Positions 33,110 to 43,606 are shown, counted from the first letter of the stretch. The stretch is 64,000 nucleotides of DNA from Agrypnia vestita (GCA_016648135.1 JADDOH010011226.1:1-64000); one strand, 5' to 3'. Notes: generated from the sequence alone by a model not told the origin. Translations and numbers: made by a program.

Positions 33110-33185
33110 TGTAATGTACATACATTAAATGTACATAATGTACATACATAAATGTACATAATGTACATACATTAAATGTATGTAC
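33110..33185. repeat. short tandem array of ATGTACATA units
   Basis: AATGTACATACATTAAATGT recurs about 2.5 times with a ~27-30 bp spacing. The units are palindromic (TGTACA). It directly abuts the solo LTR. Confidence 0.65.
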
Positions 33186-33743
33186 ATATTGTAACGAGAT
33201 GCTAAAAAGCATTACGCACTTCTGTCACTAGTCACAACACTATTGAAAAATCCAGAACGGCTTAGCGTAATCGACGGCTTTTGGGAGGCATCTGAAACAT
33301 TCGAGAAACTTCTATAAAAACCTAGAAGCCACGAGAATCTTCTCCTACACATTGGAAAAGTCTAGGATGTTCGATACCTCGATACTCTGATATAAATACG
33401 GGCCTGGCCACGCGCGAGTTGTTGTTGTTTGGCATGTTTGACGGTGAAACAAAGCGTCAGTCGCGGGCCGCGAGGCCAGGGTGGCTAACCGTGCGATAAC
33501 TCAGTGCGAATATTCTTGCAAAGTTCTTACTTAGGTAGCGAAATAAAACCGATTTTCTAGTGCATGTTTAATAAAATGTTAAAGTGATAATTGAAGAGTT
33601 AAAAAGTGTGATTAAAAGAATAGCGTTAAGTTTAATAGTGACTTTGTACGTTAAATAACTAATTAATCAGTAATTAATAAATCGCTAACTAATTTCCATG
33701 CGTTTTCATTCATTTCTCTCGCAACCACGGCACGTGACAATAT
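33186..33743 (+). mobile_element. solo LTR, 550 bp, with 4-bp target duplication
   Basis: The segment 33190-33739 begins TGTAACGAGATGC and ends CACGTGACA, and is flanked on both sides by ATAT (33186-33189 and 33740-33743). TG...CA ends plus a 4-bp duplication fit Gypsy-type integration. It contains a TATA box (TATAAATA at 33391), a heat-shock-factor-type site TTCgaGAAacTTC at 33300-33312, and AATAAA signals near 33541 and 33570. No internal coding region lies on either side, so it is a solo LTR left by recombination. Confidence 0.7.
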
Positions 33744-33754
33744 AATTTAGGAGT

Positions 33755-33810
33755 CCAGCGGGCTTGACACTGGCCTCTTATACCGTGGGTTCCAGATATA
33801 ATTCTCTATT
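33755..33810 (+). repeat. SINE family B head remnant
   Basis: GAGTCCAGCGGGCTTGACAC TGGCCTCTTATACCGTGGGT TCCAGATATAATTCTC parallels the family B tRNA-like head (CCAG-GGGCATGACAC-GGCTTCTCAC). Body not identified. Confidence 0.45.
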
Positions 33811-34539
33811 TTTACGATTTTCTCAAACCTTGGTGTTTTTGTGAAGTTTGTTTTTGTTTAGCTACATTAATTGGGCCTGATGGCATGTTGTAGCATTAAA
33901 AAAATATATTTGAAACACAATATAACAGTATATTGAATTTATTTATAACAAATAATTAAGGCTTGGAGATGATGAGAGAGTTCTCAGTCTTGTATTACGA
34001 ATGCGAATGATCAGATGCTACATGTTCTCTATACAATGTAATGGAATGGAAGCATGATGGCTTACCGAAGAATTGATAAGGCGACTTGAAGCATTCGAGA
34101 TGTGGATCTACAGAAGAATACTTTTAAAAAGTTTAGGGGTTTCGGAAAAATATGTATTAAATTTTTTTTAACGCAGTCATTAAATATAGTAAAATAATCT
34201 TTATTTCACAAACATCACATACATAGCATATTTATGAATAGTTTGTAATGATAAAAATAAATAAAAAAATGGCGGATATATGAGCCGATAAGTAGAGCCC
34301 TGTTTTAAAAATCCTCGCTGATGGTGTACATGATTTCTTTATTAGGCATTATCTAAAACACAAAATCAATTTTATTATTGTTAAGAGTAATAGTTAAACA
34401 TAATATAGAGATAACATTACGAGTTGCGAAATTTTGTATACTAACTTGTTAATGAGAAAAAAATAACAATGGACGTCTCTAGCAGAAGCCAGTGCAATAT
34501 ACGAAATGTTATCGATTCGAAATATACATATATAGAAAT

Positions 34540-34692
34540 TTCAAAATTTTGATGATGTGTGGATGTTCTTACAATGGAATTGTTGAACGTCGCATTGTTC
34601 AGGCAATAAGCCCTGAGCCATCGTACAAGAGACTTCCATCCACTTTTCTTATATATAAATAGCTTCGTCTCTGTGAGACTTCTATAATTTAT
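34540..34692 (-). mobile_element. MITE family 3 (copy 5)
   Basis: Plus strand: GATGTGTGGATGTTCTTACA, GAACGTCGCATTGTTCAGGC, GAGACTTCCATCCACTTTTC and AAATAGCTTCGTCTCTGTGA. This is a near-complete reverse complement of the copy at 3577. Confidence 0.65.
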
Positions 34693-35003
34693 ATTTATAA
34701 TATATATTTCGTTAAGCACTTTGTCACTTTGGTTACGCCAGTTCGTAACATTAAATTGAAGTTTTCTCATAAAATTTGTGATTTTCTATAAGATTCACGT
34801 AACAAAAACAATTATTTTGACGTCAAATACTTTGCCACGTAGATCAGAAAAACGCTAAAGCACGTGTACAGTTACGGTTCGTGTGTAGAGAGGAAGGGAA
34901 GTATCCGTGTTTGACAGTTTATTACTAAACAGGGTTACGTATCACGAGGGCTACAGCCTGGCTGTCACTCCATTATACGAGTGTAACTCGATAATAACTC
35001 ACT

Positions 35004-35616
35004 GTACAGGGTGTCTTGATTTTTTTTTTCGATATTTCCAACATGTCTTCTGTAAAACATTGAAGAATCGTAAAAGTAACTTATTGAAAATTCATTCGCT
35101 TTCAAACAAGTCAAATATTTTTTTTAAATCTTGCGAAAAATCTGTTGAATTTTTAATATTCGATATAGGGTAATCTCACGATTCTCTAACGTTTTACAGA
35201 AGATATGTCAGAATTATTGGAAAAAAAATGCAACCTTTAATATCGCTTACGCTTGAAATTTCACCCTAAGTGAAATTAAAGTTATCTATTTTAAATTGAA
35301 TATGAAAAAACTCGCTGGAGTTTTCAATTTAATCTATTACGAAAATTTCATTCGTTTCAATACAAGTAAAATAAAATGATAAAAACCCTGAAAAATTTCC
35401 AATTGGAATTCGAAGGTTTTTATTTTTTTATTTGACTTGTATTAAAGGGAATGAATTTTTCACATTCGATATAATTTACTATAATGATAGTCCAAGGTTT
35501 TACAAAAAATATTGAAAAAAAAAAGGTAACTTTGATGTCGCATACCTATACCCATAACTATTGATCAAGACACGAATATAGTCCTGCGAGGTTATTAATG
35601 TTTTCCAAATAATCCT
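35004..35616. mobile_element. foldback element, family 4 (copy 3)
   Basis: The inner symmetrical part runs from ACAGGGTGTCTTGAT to ATCAAGACACGA. The palindromic core has TTCATTCGTTTCAATACAAG / ACTTGTATTAAAGGGAATGA. The right outer end, GTCCTGCGAGGTTATTAATG TTTTCCAAATAAT, matches copies at 6.3 and 24.7 kb, while the left outer end is missing. A second, shorter palindrome is nested at 35020-35230. Confidence 0.6.
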
Positions 35617-35939
35617 ATTTATAAGATTATGAAACAGTGACTGTTCTCCATTATTTTTTAAATTATTTTTTTCTAATTTCTATTTTTAAATTCGATAAGT
35701 TTTCATTTCTAATTGTACTTGTATGTCTGTTGTTGTTTTTCTATTTTCACTTATATGTATACAGAAATGTATATCTATACGGCGAGGTGAGAATCTGTTC
35801 TCAACAAGCTGAAATAGACATATTATTATTATTATTATTATACCATTATCAAAAACCAAAATCGCAATCCTCGCTTTAACTATCAATGAAAGCATAAGCA
35901 CTCCTGGCTTAAAACAATTGTTTTTTTTTTGCAAAAAAA

Positions 35940-36300
35940 TGCTGAAAAAGTGACGTAGTGTTAAATCTTTTCATGCCCCGACTTGCAGGTAGCCCGCTTG
36001 CAACATCGGATGCGGTAAACTGCAGAGCTGAGCCATCAAGAAATAACTGGCGTTGTAATGAATGAACACAGATCTCGCTGGAATTGTGCCTCCTTTGTGG
36101 CCCCGCCTCGGAAAGTGCGCGGAGCATTTTCCGCCGCGAACATAATACATTATTAATACTAACGATGCTATTTAAAATGTGCAACCGCTGTCAGGGATGG
36201 GCAAACGCTCTGCCAGAAGAAGGACTCTCGCATACCTTGGACGTGTTGCTAGAAGAGATGTTGGCAGCCTGAGGAATATCTGTGATCGCTGGGAAGAAAG
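35940..36300. other. balanced-composition block, origin unknown
   Basis: Clearly more GC-rich than neighbours. One plus frame reads GMGKRSARRRTLAYLGRVAR RDVGSLRNICDRWEE, basic and LINE-tail-like. The minus strand has a 91-codon frame (RALSEAGPQRRHNSSEICVH). Neither is identifiable. The LINE tail at 36301 is inserted against it. Confidence 0.3.
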
Positions 36301-36331
<31 letters not shown>

Positions 36332-37205
36332 CATCACGCCGTTTCCCCGCGGGGGTAGGCAGAGAGGATAGAGCGCCATATTCTTCTGTCCTGACATACA
36401 ACTTTCGCTTCGTCTACATTCATACATCTTCGCATGCAAGCTCGACGGTTGTTCAGGCTTCTAACGGGACCATCTTACAGTATCTGGTTAATCTGGTCAT
36501 GCCACGTCTTCCGTGGTCGCCCTCTCTTTCTGGCGCCGTCAACACTTGCATCATATATCTTTCTTACCATTCTTTCCTCGTTCATTCGCTCAACATGCCC
36601 AAACCACCTGGGCGACCCTATTTTTATTCTCTGTATTATGCTACGATCAGCTTTACATTCATTCCTAATATCTTCATTCTTTACTCTATTTATTTTATTT
36701 TATTAATATCCTATTCAGAAATTTTTTTTTCCTTTGTCTATAATAGAATTAATTAACACCATTATTAAATTGTAAACATTTAATTATTACTATTACTTAA
36801 TTTTAATTGGCAATAAGATTTATTCACAAATGTTATATAAATAATAAATATTCTTGAATATTATACTACTGGAAGAGCACTGTCTGCTATAATACAGTAA
36901 ATTACTAGTGTAGCAGGCAGGGCGTCAAATCAATTTAGTGTTTACTTGCTGCCAAGACACTCAGCAACAATGAAAAAAGCTTAATTTAATTTTGTAAACA
37001 CTGTAAACATTTGAAACATTGAACATTGAATAAACATTTATTATTATTATTATCATTATTATTATTATCATACATGGATTTACCACACATACGTCTAAGG
37101 GACCTCTTCTCCACTGCATTCAATCTACTTTCGTTCCTCTTCTGCCAGCTCCAGGCTTCACTTCCATACATTAGTGTCGGTACCAGAACTCCGTTAGTAG
37201 GAGCA
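36301..37205 (-). pseudogene. LINE family L1 C-terminal tail, split by a nested insertion (copy 3)
   Basis: The minus strand starts at about 37200 with NGVLVPTLMYGSEAWSWQKR NESRLNAVE and RRMCGKS. It is interrupted at about 37069-36690, then continues ERMVRKIYDASVDGARKRGR and CMRRCMNVDEAKVVCQ-type residues to SAYPRGETA-stop. It ends in a (GTAA)n tail, seen as ACTT repeats at 36301-36330. The RT domain is missing. Confidence 0.8.
36690..37069 (+). mobile_element. LINE 3'-UTR-like insert with (ATT)n tail, nested in L1 copy 3
   Basis: The sequence between CTTTACT and ATCATACATGG is absent from the related L1 at 43860-43880. It ends GAACATTGAATAAACATTTA and (TTA)n at 37031-37069, the usual polyadenylation-signal-plus-simple-repeat 3' end of a LINE inserted on the plus strand. 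It is non-coding apart from composition-driven frames. Confidence 0.6.
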
Positions 37206-37231
37206 TGAAAAAAGAGTATTAGATTTCAAAG

Positions 37232-38005
37232 ATTTTTTTAAATAGAGATGCGAACACAGAATACGTCCATCCATCCATCTTCAGCGTTACAACCCTTGGT
37301 GGGTCCTAGCTGCCTCCAAGAAAGTCTTCCATGCTGCTCTGTCGCTGGCTGCCATTTTCCAGTTTTGCTGCCCCAGGGCCCGGCAGTCCGCAACGACACC
37401 ATCTAACCACCGCAGTTTTGGTCTTCCGACACTTCTTCTACCCATTAGGTCATTAAACAACACCCTTTTTGGGGGCTCCAGATCATCCATACGGTGTAGA
37501 TGTCCCAGCCAGTGCAATCTGTTAATCTTAATGAACTTGACTACGCTGACGTCCTGGTAAAGGTCATAGAGCTCGGTGTTGTATCTTTTTCGCCATGTTT
37601 GACCGTCATTAATAGATCCATATATTCGGAGTAAGATTCTTCTTTCAAATGTGTCTAGTCTATTTTCGTCGTGCTTAGTTAATGTCCAGGTCTCCGAGGC
37701 ATATGTTAAGACTGGTTTAATCGATGTCTTGTAGAGCATGGCTTTAGTTTTTCTGGACAGTAGGCGTGACCTCAATTGTCCAATGAGACCAAAGTAACTC
37801 CGGTTTGCTGCAAAGATTCTTTTCCCAATCTCTACTCTAGTGTCATTGTCGTTAGTAACAATGGAACCAAGGTACGCGAATTGTTCCACTGTTTCAAATG
37901 TGTAGTTAAACACGGAATACTTGTCGCATCAAAATTCTTACTATTTCTAAACTAAGCCATAGTAATAATGTGCTTGCACCAATATGCTACTCAAATTGAA
38001 CCTGC
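37232..38005 (-). mobile_element. SINE family A split by a LINE (copy 5)
   Basis: The 3' piece is 37232-37264 (AAATAGAGATGCGAACACAG AATAC on plus). The 5' piece is 37909-38005 (AACACGGAATACTTGTCGCA TCAAAATTC...). Together they make one family A body interrupted at the GTATTCCGTGTT block. The 12-bp flank AACAC(A/G)GAATAC is duplicated. The tRNA-like head is decayed or absent. Confidence 0.75.
37265..37908 (-). pseudogene. 5'-truncated LINE (RTE-like), open C-terminal frame of ~208 codons
   Basis: The minus frame reads NYTFETVEQFAYLGSIVTND, AMLYKTSIKPVLTYASETWT, RRILLRIYGSI, LHWLGHLHRMDD, GRPKLRWLDGV and finally FLEAARTHQGL-stop. These are the post-RT palm/thumb and tail motifs of LINE polyproteins (YLGS, Y-x-T-x-x-x-P-x-L-x-Y-x-x-E-x-W, W-x-G-H-x-x-R-M). 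No stop or frameshift occurs in ~200 codons, so the insertion is relatively young. It ends in a GGAT-type microsatellite (CATC repeats on plus at 37266-37278). Bounded by the 12-bp duplication inside SINE copy 5. Confidence 0.88.
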
Positions 38006-38510
38006 CAATATTCTCAACAAACAATTTGCCATGTACGCACGGCTTACACATACTAATTCGATTAAGTAGAAAAAGGTCTAGAATCAGTGACGGACATTTT
38101 TTTATAGAGAATTATATATTTTGATTATTGATTAATATCGATACAGTAATTGATGCACTTACTGGTTTTGAAAACAGAATGGGATCAGCTATTGGATAAC
38201 CAATATAAACCTAATATTGGATGACATTTTTAATAAAAGCTCTAGCAACCGAATAGCATGCATGAGCAAGTATGGAATTGGGCGAGGTAAAAGTGATGAG
38301 AGAGAGAATTTTAAGGTTGGTCATTTTCAATACCACTGTATCTTAGTCACGATACATTGTCATGTCATTTTGCATCCTGCCTGTTGAAGACACGTTAGTT
38401 ATTTATGATTGTTAACACAGATTTCATGGACCTCACGATCCCCCTTGTCGTACCTACCTTTTTCGTCAGCCCAAAAGTCTCACACGATAGTTCAGAGGCA
38501 CAAAATCAAA

Positions 38511-38796
38511 CACCACCTCCGGTCTTCAAGTTTGTGTTTACTGGGGTATTATGCCGTGTTGTTACGACCTTTCGGGCCGACGTTTCGGATCCCATTGCAG
38601 GGTCCATCATCAGGGCTGATGTGTTGATGTGTCATCAGGGCTGTTGTGTAACACATCAGCCCTGATGATGGACCCTGCAATGGGAACCGAAACGTCGGCC
38701 CGAAAGGTCGTAACAACACGGCATAATACCCCAGTAAACACAAACTTGAAGATTCTGAGTGGCCGTGAAAACCTAAGAACATTCACCACCTCCGGT
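38511..38796. mobile_element. palindromic element, family 2 (copy B), with 13-bp target duplication
   Basis: Flanked by CACCACCTCCGGT at 38511-38523 and 38784-38796. The insert's left arm (TTCAAGTTTGTGTTTACTGG, GTTACGACCTTTCGGGCCGA) is mirrored nearly perfectly by the right arm (TCGGCCCGAAAGGTCGTAAC, CCAGTAAACACAAACTTGAA). A unique right extension follows: GATTCTGAGTGGCCGTGAAA. In the centre, CTGATGA-T-GGACCC...GGGAACC-GAAAC gives the hammerhead-like layout. A 13-bp duplication suggests retrotransposition rather than cut-and-paste transposition. Confidence 0.8.
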
Positions 38797-38919
38797 TTCA
38801 CCATTGGGTGACAGTGACCACTTTTCGGAGGTGGTGACTGAATCGAATACCATCGCGTGTGTAGGTATTTGTGAAAGTGTGTCGCCGTTTCGTCAAAGTG
38901 GATTAACATACTCAATTCT

Positions 38920-39890
38920 CAATTACTGGAAGAAAATAAGATACTGAGGCATGTGAAATAAGCCTTCCTTTCCTTTCCAATTTTATTTATGTACAGTCCA
39001 TTTACAATCATCCCGATTTACCCCGCCCATCTTCTATTCTTATTCCTACTTACTCCCATTCTTCATTACTTCGGTGTTTTGCGTCCAAACTACTCAGTTT
39101 TTTACATTTTTAAAATTAACAATTAAATAAAAATAAAAATTTAACTTTAAGGCCTAAGTTCGAATACACTTCTATGTAAGTTTAAATATTTCAGACCCTT
39201 TAATGATGACGAATTGATGTATTGATTCATTTGCACTAAGGAAGAAAAGCCTCGAAAATCATGAGGAGATAATGAAATATGAATGGAATCTGACGATGAA
39301 GTGCAGAGTTAGCTGGAATACCACTCTGCGGCCTTACCGCGCAGCCACCCTTTGTTCTTGTACCTGGTTCACTCTGAGATGTTTTAGGGCCCTCGTACAT
39401 AATGAACCAATAGCTTTTTCAATGAATAGGCGACCATTCAAAATGGCGTGTCCTTTCTTTTGATAGTGGTTTGTGGCAACCCTTGGATAAAGGCTAGATG
39501 CAATGGGGGTAAAACGAAGATTGAAAGGGTTGAAGGGTAGAAAAGCAAAAATCTAGAGTTTCAGCTGGGCTATACACAGAGTAATAATTTATTTATTCAG
39601 ACATTAATGGTGTATACGATTCTTAAACTTTCACGTTATTTGTAAAATATCGTATTTGATAGATTTAAAGCAAAATGTATAGCATAATTGATAATCTTCT
39701 GAATAAATAAATCAAAAATACCTGCATTTATACATATATTACAAGGTAAATTGTTTAATGTATTGAAATAGCTATACTTGGAATATCTCCAGAAATATAC
39801 AGGATCAGAATCTCTCTCAAAAATGTCTTGAAATATACCAGCCCAGAAATAACTATACTTGGAATATCTCACGTAGATTTCTATAATAAA
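38920..39890. other. unclassified DNA
   Basis: 38950-39110 is pyrimidine-rich and 39290-39470 more balanced in composition. 39770-39870 has the phrase ACTTGGAATATCTC twice, ~90 bp apart. No element or gene identified. Confidence 0.3.
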
Positions 39891-39896
39891 ATAAGT

Positions 39897-40092
39897 AAAT
39901 TTTTTGAGTAGCTTGTTGGTCTTGTGGTTAGGACTCTGGCCTCGTGATACAAAGGTCGCGGGTTCTAACCTTACACCAGATCAGCAAGTTAGTCCTATTT
40001 ACATAGCAGAAGCATTTAGCTTAGTTTGAATATAGTAAGAATATTGATGTGACACGTATTCCGTGTTCGCATCTCTATTTAAAAAAAAATCT
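39897..40092 (+). mobile_element. tRNA-derived SINE, family A (copy 6, full length)
   Basis: The head GTAGCTTGTTGGTCTTGTGG TTAGGACTCTGGCCTCGTGA and B-box GCGGGTTCTAACC is followed by the body (AGTCCTATTTACATAGCAGA, GTGACACGTATTCCGTGTTC GCATCTCTATTT) and an A-tail at 40080-40090. The best reference copy for the family. Confidence 0.85.
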
Positions 40093-40373
40093 CCAAAGAA
40101 CCAAGTGCCAATAGGCTGGAATTATTTGACAGCGGATTGCCCAAAAGTTGTTTGCCCAACAGCCAACTTCCCTAAAACAAACTGCTCAACAGTCTATCTT
40201 TCCGATTAAAAAAATATTGATTTTTAATTGCATATTTTTGCATAAATATGCATGAATTATTCACCTGTTAAAACAATCAAACCGATCAAAGTAAAACTGT
40301 ATTTGAAAAATATTTTTTTCAATGGGATATTTTATTTCATAACATCGTTATTATAAATTAAGATAAATCATAA

Positions 40374-40555
40374 AAGTCTCGCAAAGACGAAGCTATGTAT
40401 ATGAGAGACGTATACGGGAGACTTTTTGTAGGATGGTTCAGAGCTAAAAGTTATTATATTTTAGGATTAGGAACTTTGTATTAACCACTTGGAGTAACTT
40501 TACGTCTACCGGTTTCGATACCACTGTATTTTTGTCAAGTATAAAGTTATTAATT
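40374..40555 (+). mobile_element. MITE family 3 (copy 6) ending in a hairpin-GAAAC motif
   Basis: Starts AAGTCTCGCAAAGACGAAGC TATGTATATG. It ends near 40550. On the minus strand its end reads CTTGACAAAAATACAGTGGT ATCGAAACCGGTAGACG: a GATAC/GTATC-type hairpin directly before GAAAC, with the CTGACGA box degraded to CTTGACA. Confidence 0.5.
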
Positions 40556-40796
40556 AATTAAAATTAATGATTATAGGCAACTCAAAGTTAACGCCATAAA
40601 CATTAAAATATATATTAAATTTAATTTAATTTTTTAATATTCATTTATTGGTTTTCTTACAGCCATATAATTAATAAATCTCGAAAAACAATTATTGATG
40701 TACAGAGTCTTGGGCCAATTACAAGAAAACACATATATACAAGAATATTGAACCAGGATCGATAAAAAAAATAAGAAAAATCAATATGTCAAATGG

Positions 40797-40895
40797 TGAG
40801 TTTGTGTGAGGGTGTGTATTTGTGTGTTTTTATGTGTCCGTGTGTATATGCGTTTCTATGTGTTCGTGTGTGTGTTCACATATGTGTGAAGAAAA
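40797..40895 (+). repeat. GT-rich microsatellite-like tract
   Basis: About 95 bp of interrupted TGTG units (GTGTGTATTTGTGTGTTTTT onwards). Confidence 0.8.
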
Positions 40896-41443
40896 ATGTC
40901 ATCGCGCGAGTTTATACGTAAGGGATTTTGTATGGGATTTTATATTTTATTTTAACTTTCTGTTACTGGAAATACTTGTTAAATAACTTAATTTTTGTGG
41001 GTTTAGTGGAATTTTTAAATAAAAAATATTTTTAAATTAAAATATTAGTTTTAACATTTGAGAACCCAAAATTTAGACCAGCGTTCAAAATTGCTTTGGT
41101 TTGCATAAAATAACTACCAGACAGAAAATACGTTTCAACTGCTTGTATTTACTATGGACTTATTATTTCTGCATCAATATATAGATATATTTATATTCCA
41201 TTGAGTCTACGATACTCTGTAATTATGGCTAGACTGCCTTTTCTACTACTACAACTACATCATCAGCGCTAGTCGCTTTGACAATTTTACTAGCTGTGTT
41301 ATTGTAATAAGGATCTAAGTGCTTTACTCCAGACATACGAGCACTTTAATTTAAATTTCTTTTACGATGCTGCCTTGTTCTAGTGTAATTAAAATTAACT
41401 ATAATAATTTTTACAGATTACACTTTATCTATGTGAATAAATA

Positions 41444-42322
41444 GAAGCCCAAGTTAATAAGGCAGCCGCAATCTCTGGTGCTCTAAAGTCCACGATTTGG
41501 ATAAATAAAGATATGGCCATTAAGGGCAAGATGAGAATCTGTAAAGCACATATAAAACCATTGAAGCAAAGGCAGACAATCAGAACACACAATAACTATT
41601 CGATCTTTATGAACAGAACCAGATGTCACTTAACACATCCACCTTCCCTACACCTTTTCATAGTGCACGCTCTACAAAAACCCTTTGTCTACGAGTATGA
41701 TATTATTATTCGCTTTTGAACTGTCTTGTTTGCTTGACGATTTGTTTGAGTTTTGTGTGTGCCCAGTTTACGTGATCGTAAAGCCTTCTGATAAGGATTA
41801 AGACGCCACAAAAATTCCTGATCTACTGCCCTTCTGATAAGAGAGAAACCAGCGTTGTGTTTCCTTCGACCTGCACCAAAAGGACAAAGGTAAGGGCGTG
41901 CTTCCTTCTGACTTTCTTTCCTTCCAGGAACCTGTCTTTTACCATCTTGACTTATCCAATTCACATTCCGTGTTCAAACAATAATAATAAAACAATACTA
42001 AGGACTTCCGAAATGACGATACTGAATGAGGATGATGGCAGGCAAGACCCTGAGGGATCGCGCGAGGAACACCAGAATAAGATAGATATGTGAAGAAACT
42101 GTACGATGGAGTAGACAGCAAAGGAGGACTGGTATGGTCATGTCCAGAGAATGGACAGAACCAGACTCCCTTATATCGCACTTCATAGTCAGCTTCACGG
42201 AATCCGCCTTCGCGGAAGACCTCCCAGAAAAGAGTGCTGGGAATCTACCTCATTGAAGGCGCTATCCTCTGGAGAACAGACCACATAGGTCTGTTAAATA
42301 GAAGAAGAAGAAGAAGAAGATG
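41444..42322 (+). pseudogene. LINE C-terminal fragment, interrupted, with (GAA)n tail
   Basis: 41444-41560 translates EAQVNKAAAISGALKSTIWI NKDMAIKGKMRICKAHIKP, the LINE thumb motif (family: INKAxxISGCLxxxIWxNKxLxxxxKxRIYKxxIRP). It resumes at about 41990 as KTILRTSEM, MAGKTLRDRARNTRIR, then WYGHVQRMDRTRLP and RGRPPRK, with frameshifts. It ends in a (GAA)n tail at 42300-42322. Positions 41600-41975 do not belong to the LINE and look like an insertion or unrelated replacement. Confidence 0.7.
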
Positions 42323-42410
42323 ATTTTTTGTTTACAAACCTTTTTATATATCAGCAGGGTAAAGTTTTACCTTACGTATCTCTCAGTCCGGTGGATTGAG
42401 TGCATTATTA

Positions 42411-42893
42411 TATACAGGATGTACCAGAGCTAGCAGCAGGAACTTGGCAGGTAGATTCCTGACTATATTATGAGTCTAAAATGTTCAAGCAACCATGACC
42501 TAATATCAATAGTTATGGAGATACATAATATCAATGTTTGCATTTTTTCTTATATCGATTATGAAAAATTCATTCGCTTTTATATAAGTCGAATAGAATG
42601 TTAAAAACCTTGCGAAAATTGAAAAAAAGTAATTTTTACAAGGTTTTTATCATTTTATTTAAGTTGTGTTGAAGCAAATGAATTTTTCATAATCGATATA
42701 AGTTACTGTAATGATAGTTCAACTTTCTGCAAAAAATAAGTCAGAAATATTGAAAAAAAAATCCAACTTTGATATTGCATATCTCCATAACTATTGATAT
42801 TAGGTCATGGTTGCTTGAACATTTTTGATTCATAACATAGTCAGAAATCTAAAGGCCAAGTTTCTGCTGCTAGCTCTGGTACACCCTGTATAT
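42411..42893. mobile_element. foldback element, family 4 (copy 4, complete)
   Basis: Terminal repeats TATACAGGATGTACCAGAGC TAGCAGCAGGAACTTGGC and its mirror GCCAAGTTTCTGCTGCTAGC TCTGGTACACCCTGTATA. Almost the entire 483 bp folds on itself: ACCTAATATCAATAGTTATG versus CATAACTATTGATATTAGGT, and a core TCAAATAAAATG-type / CATTTTATTT mirror. Non-coding. The outer ends differ from copies 1-3, so a shared core is combined with different termini. Confidence 0.75.
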
Positions 42894-42964
42894 TTTCAAT
42901 ATTTAGAGCGTCAACTTTGTGGTCAGACATTATAAAAAAATTATTTATGTTAGTATATAATCAT

Positions 42965-43025
42965 TAAAAATTACTTTCTCTGTCTACCGGTTTCGAGACT
43001 TGACCTATCTCTTCGTCAGAACAAC
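42965..43025 (-). other. hammerhead-like motif with GAAACCGGTAGAC end
   Basis: On the minus strand: CTGACGA-A-GAGA...TCTC-GAAACCGGTAGACAG. The perfect GAGA/TCTC stem and the GAAACCGGTAGAC suffix are shared with the family-3 end at 40.5 kb. Confidence 0.45.
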
Positions 43026-43606
43026 CACGTCACTAGCATGTAAATATCACTACATACTACAACCATAGTATTATTTACATACCAAAATCTTCACATACTT
43101 CAATACTCTTCACATGCGTGTTGCCTACTCTAACTATAGTAGATTAGACTGCTTCAGGAAGTAGTGACTGGAAAGGCTTACTTAAGACTAATATCATGTT
43201 CGTACGAGCCAAGAATTTAGATGATTTAAGAACAGTTGTGAATCGATAGACAAAATTGCGCCTTATTTTTATATATGACCAGTAATGAATTTTCATATTT
43301 CTTGTTCCGTACCTACCTACCCAGCATTTAGATTCAAATCTGTGAACTTGCCCCAGGGGTATTTTGTTGATCTGAATTTTAATTTTCCGGGTCAGCAAAA
43401 GGGACGTCGGATGCCTTGGGATTCCAAAAAAAATAAATTAATTTTGAATTTCAATTGTGAAATTAAAAGAATTTAATACATCAACCGGGAAAAAAATATG
43501 CAAACTTATTCATCGAAAAAGTATATTCACTTCTCAACTAACGACCATCTCGCTTAACGATTATTCACAGTTGCGACCGCAGTCACCGCATACCTCCAAG
43601 ATAACC

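Noticed and set aside
36001..36300. Antisense host gene exon in the GC-richer block
   Set aside because: Open frames on both strands lack recognisable motifs and consistent splice sites; left as unknown.
38405..38915. Overlapping open frames on both strands through the palindromic element
   Set aside because: Both strands give near-identical peptides because the DNA is an inverted repeat; no protein family fits.
41890..41928. Apparent mini-intron GGTAAGG...TTCCTTCCAG
   Set aside because: Only ~38 bp between ideal donor and acceptor, below the normal minimum for animals, and the flanks do not form a recognised protein.
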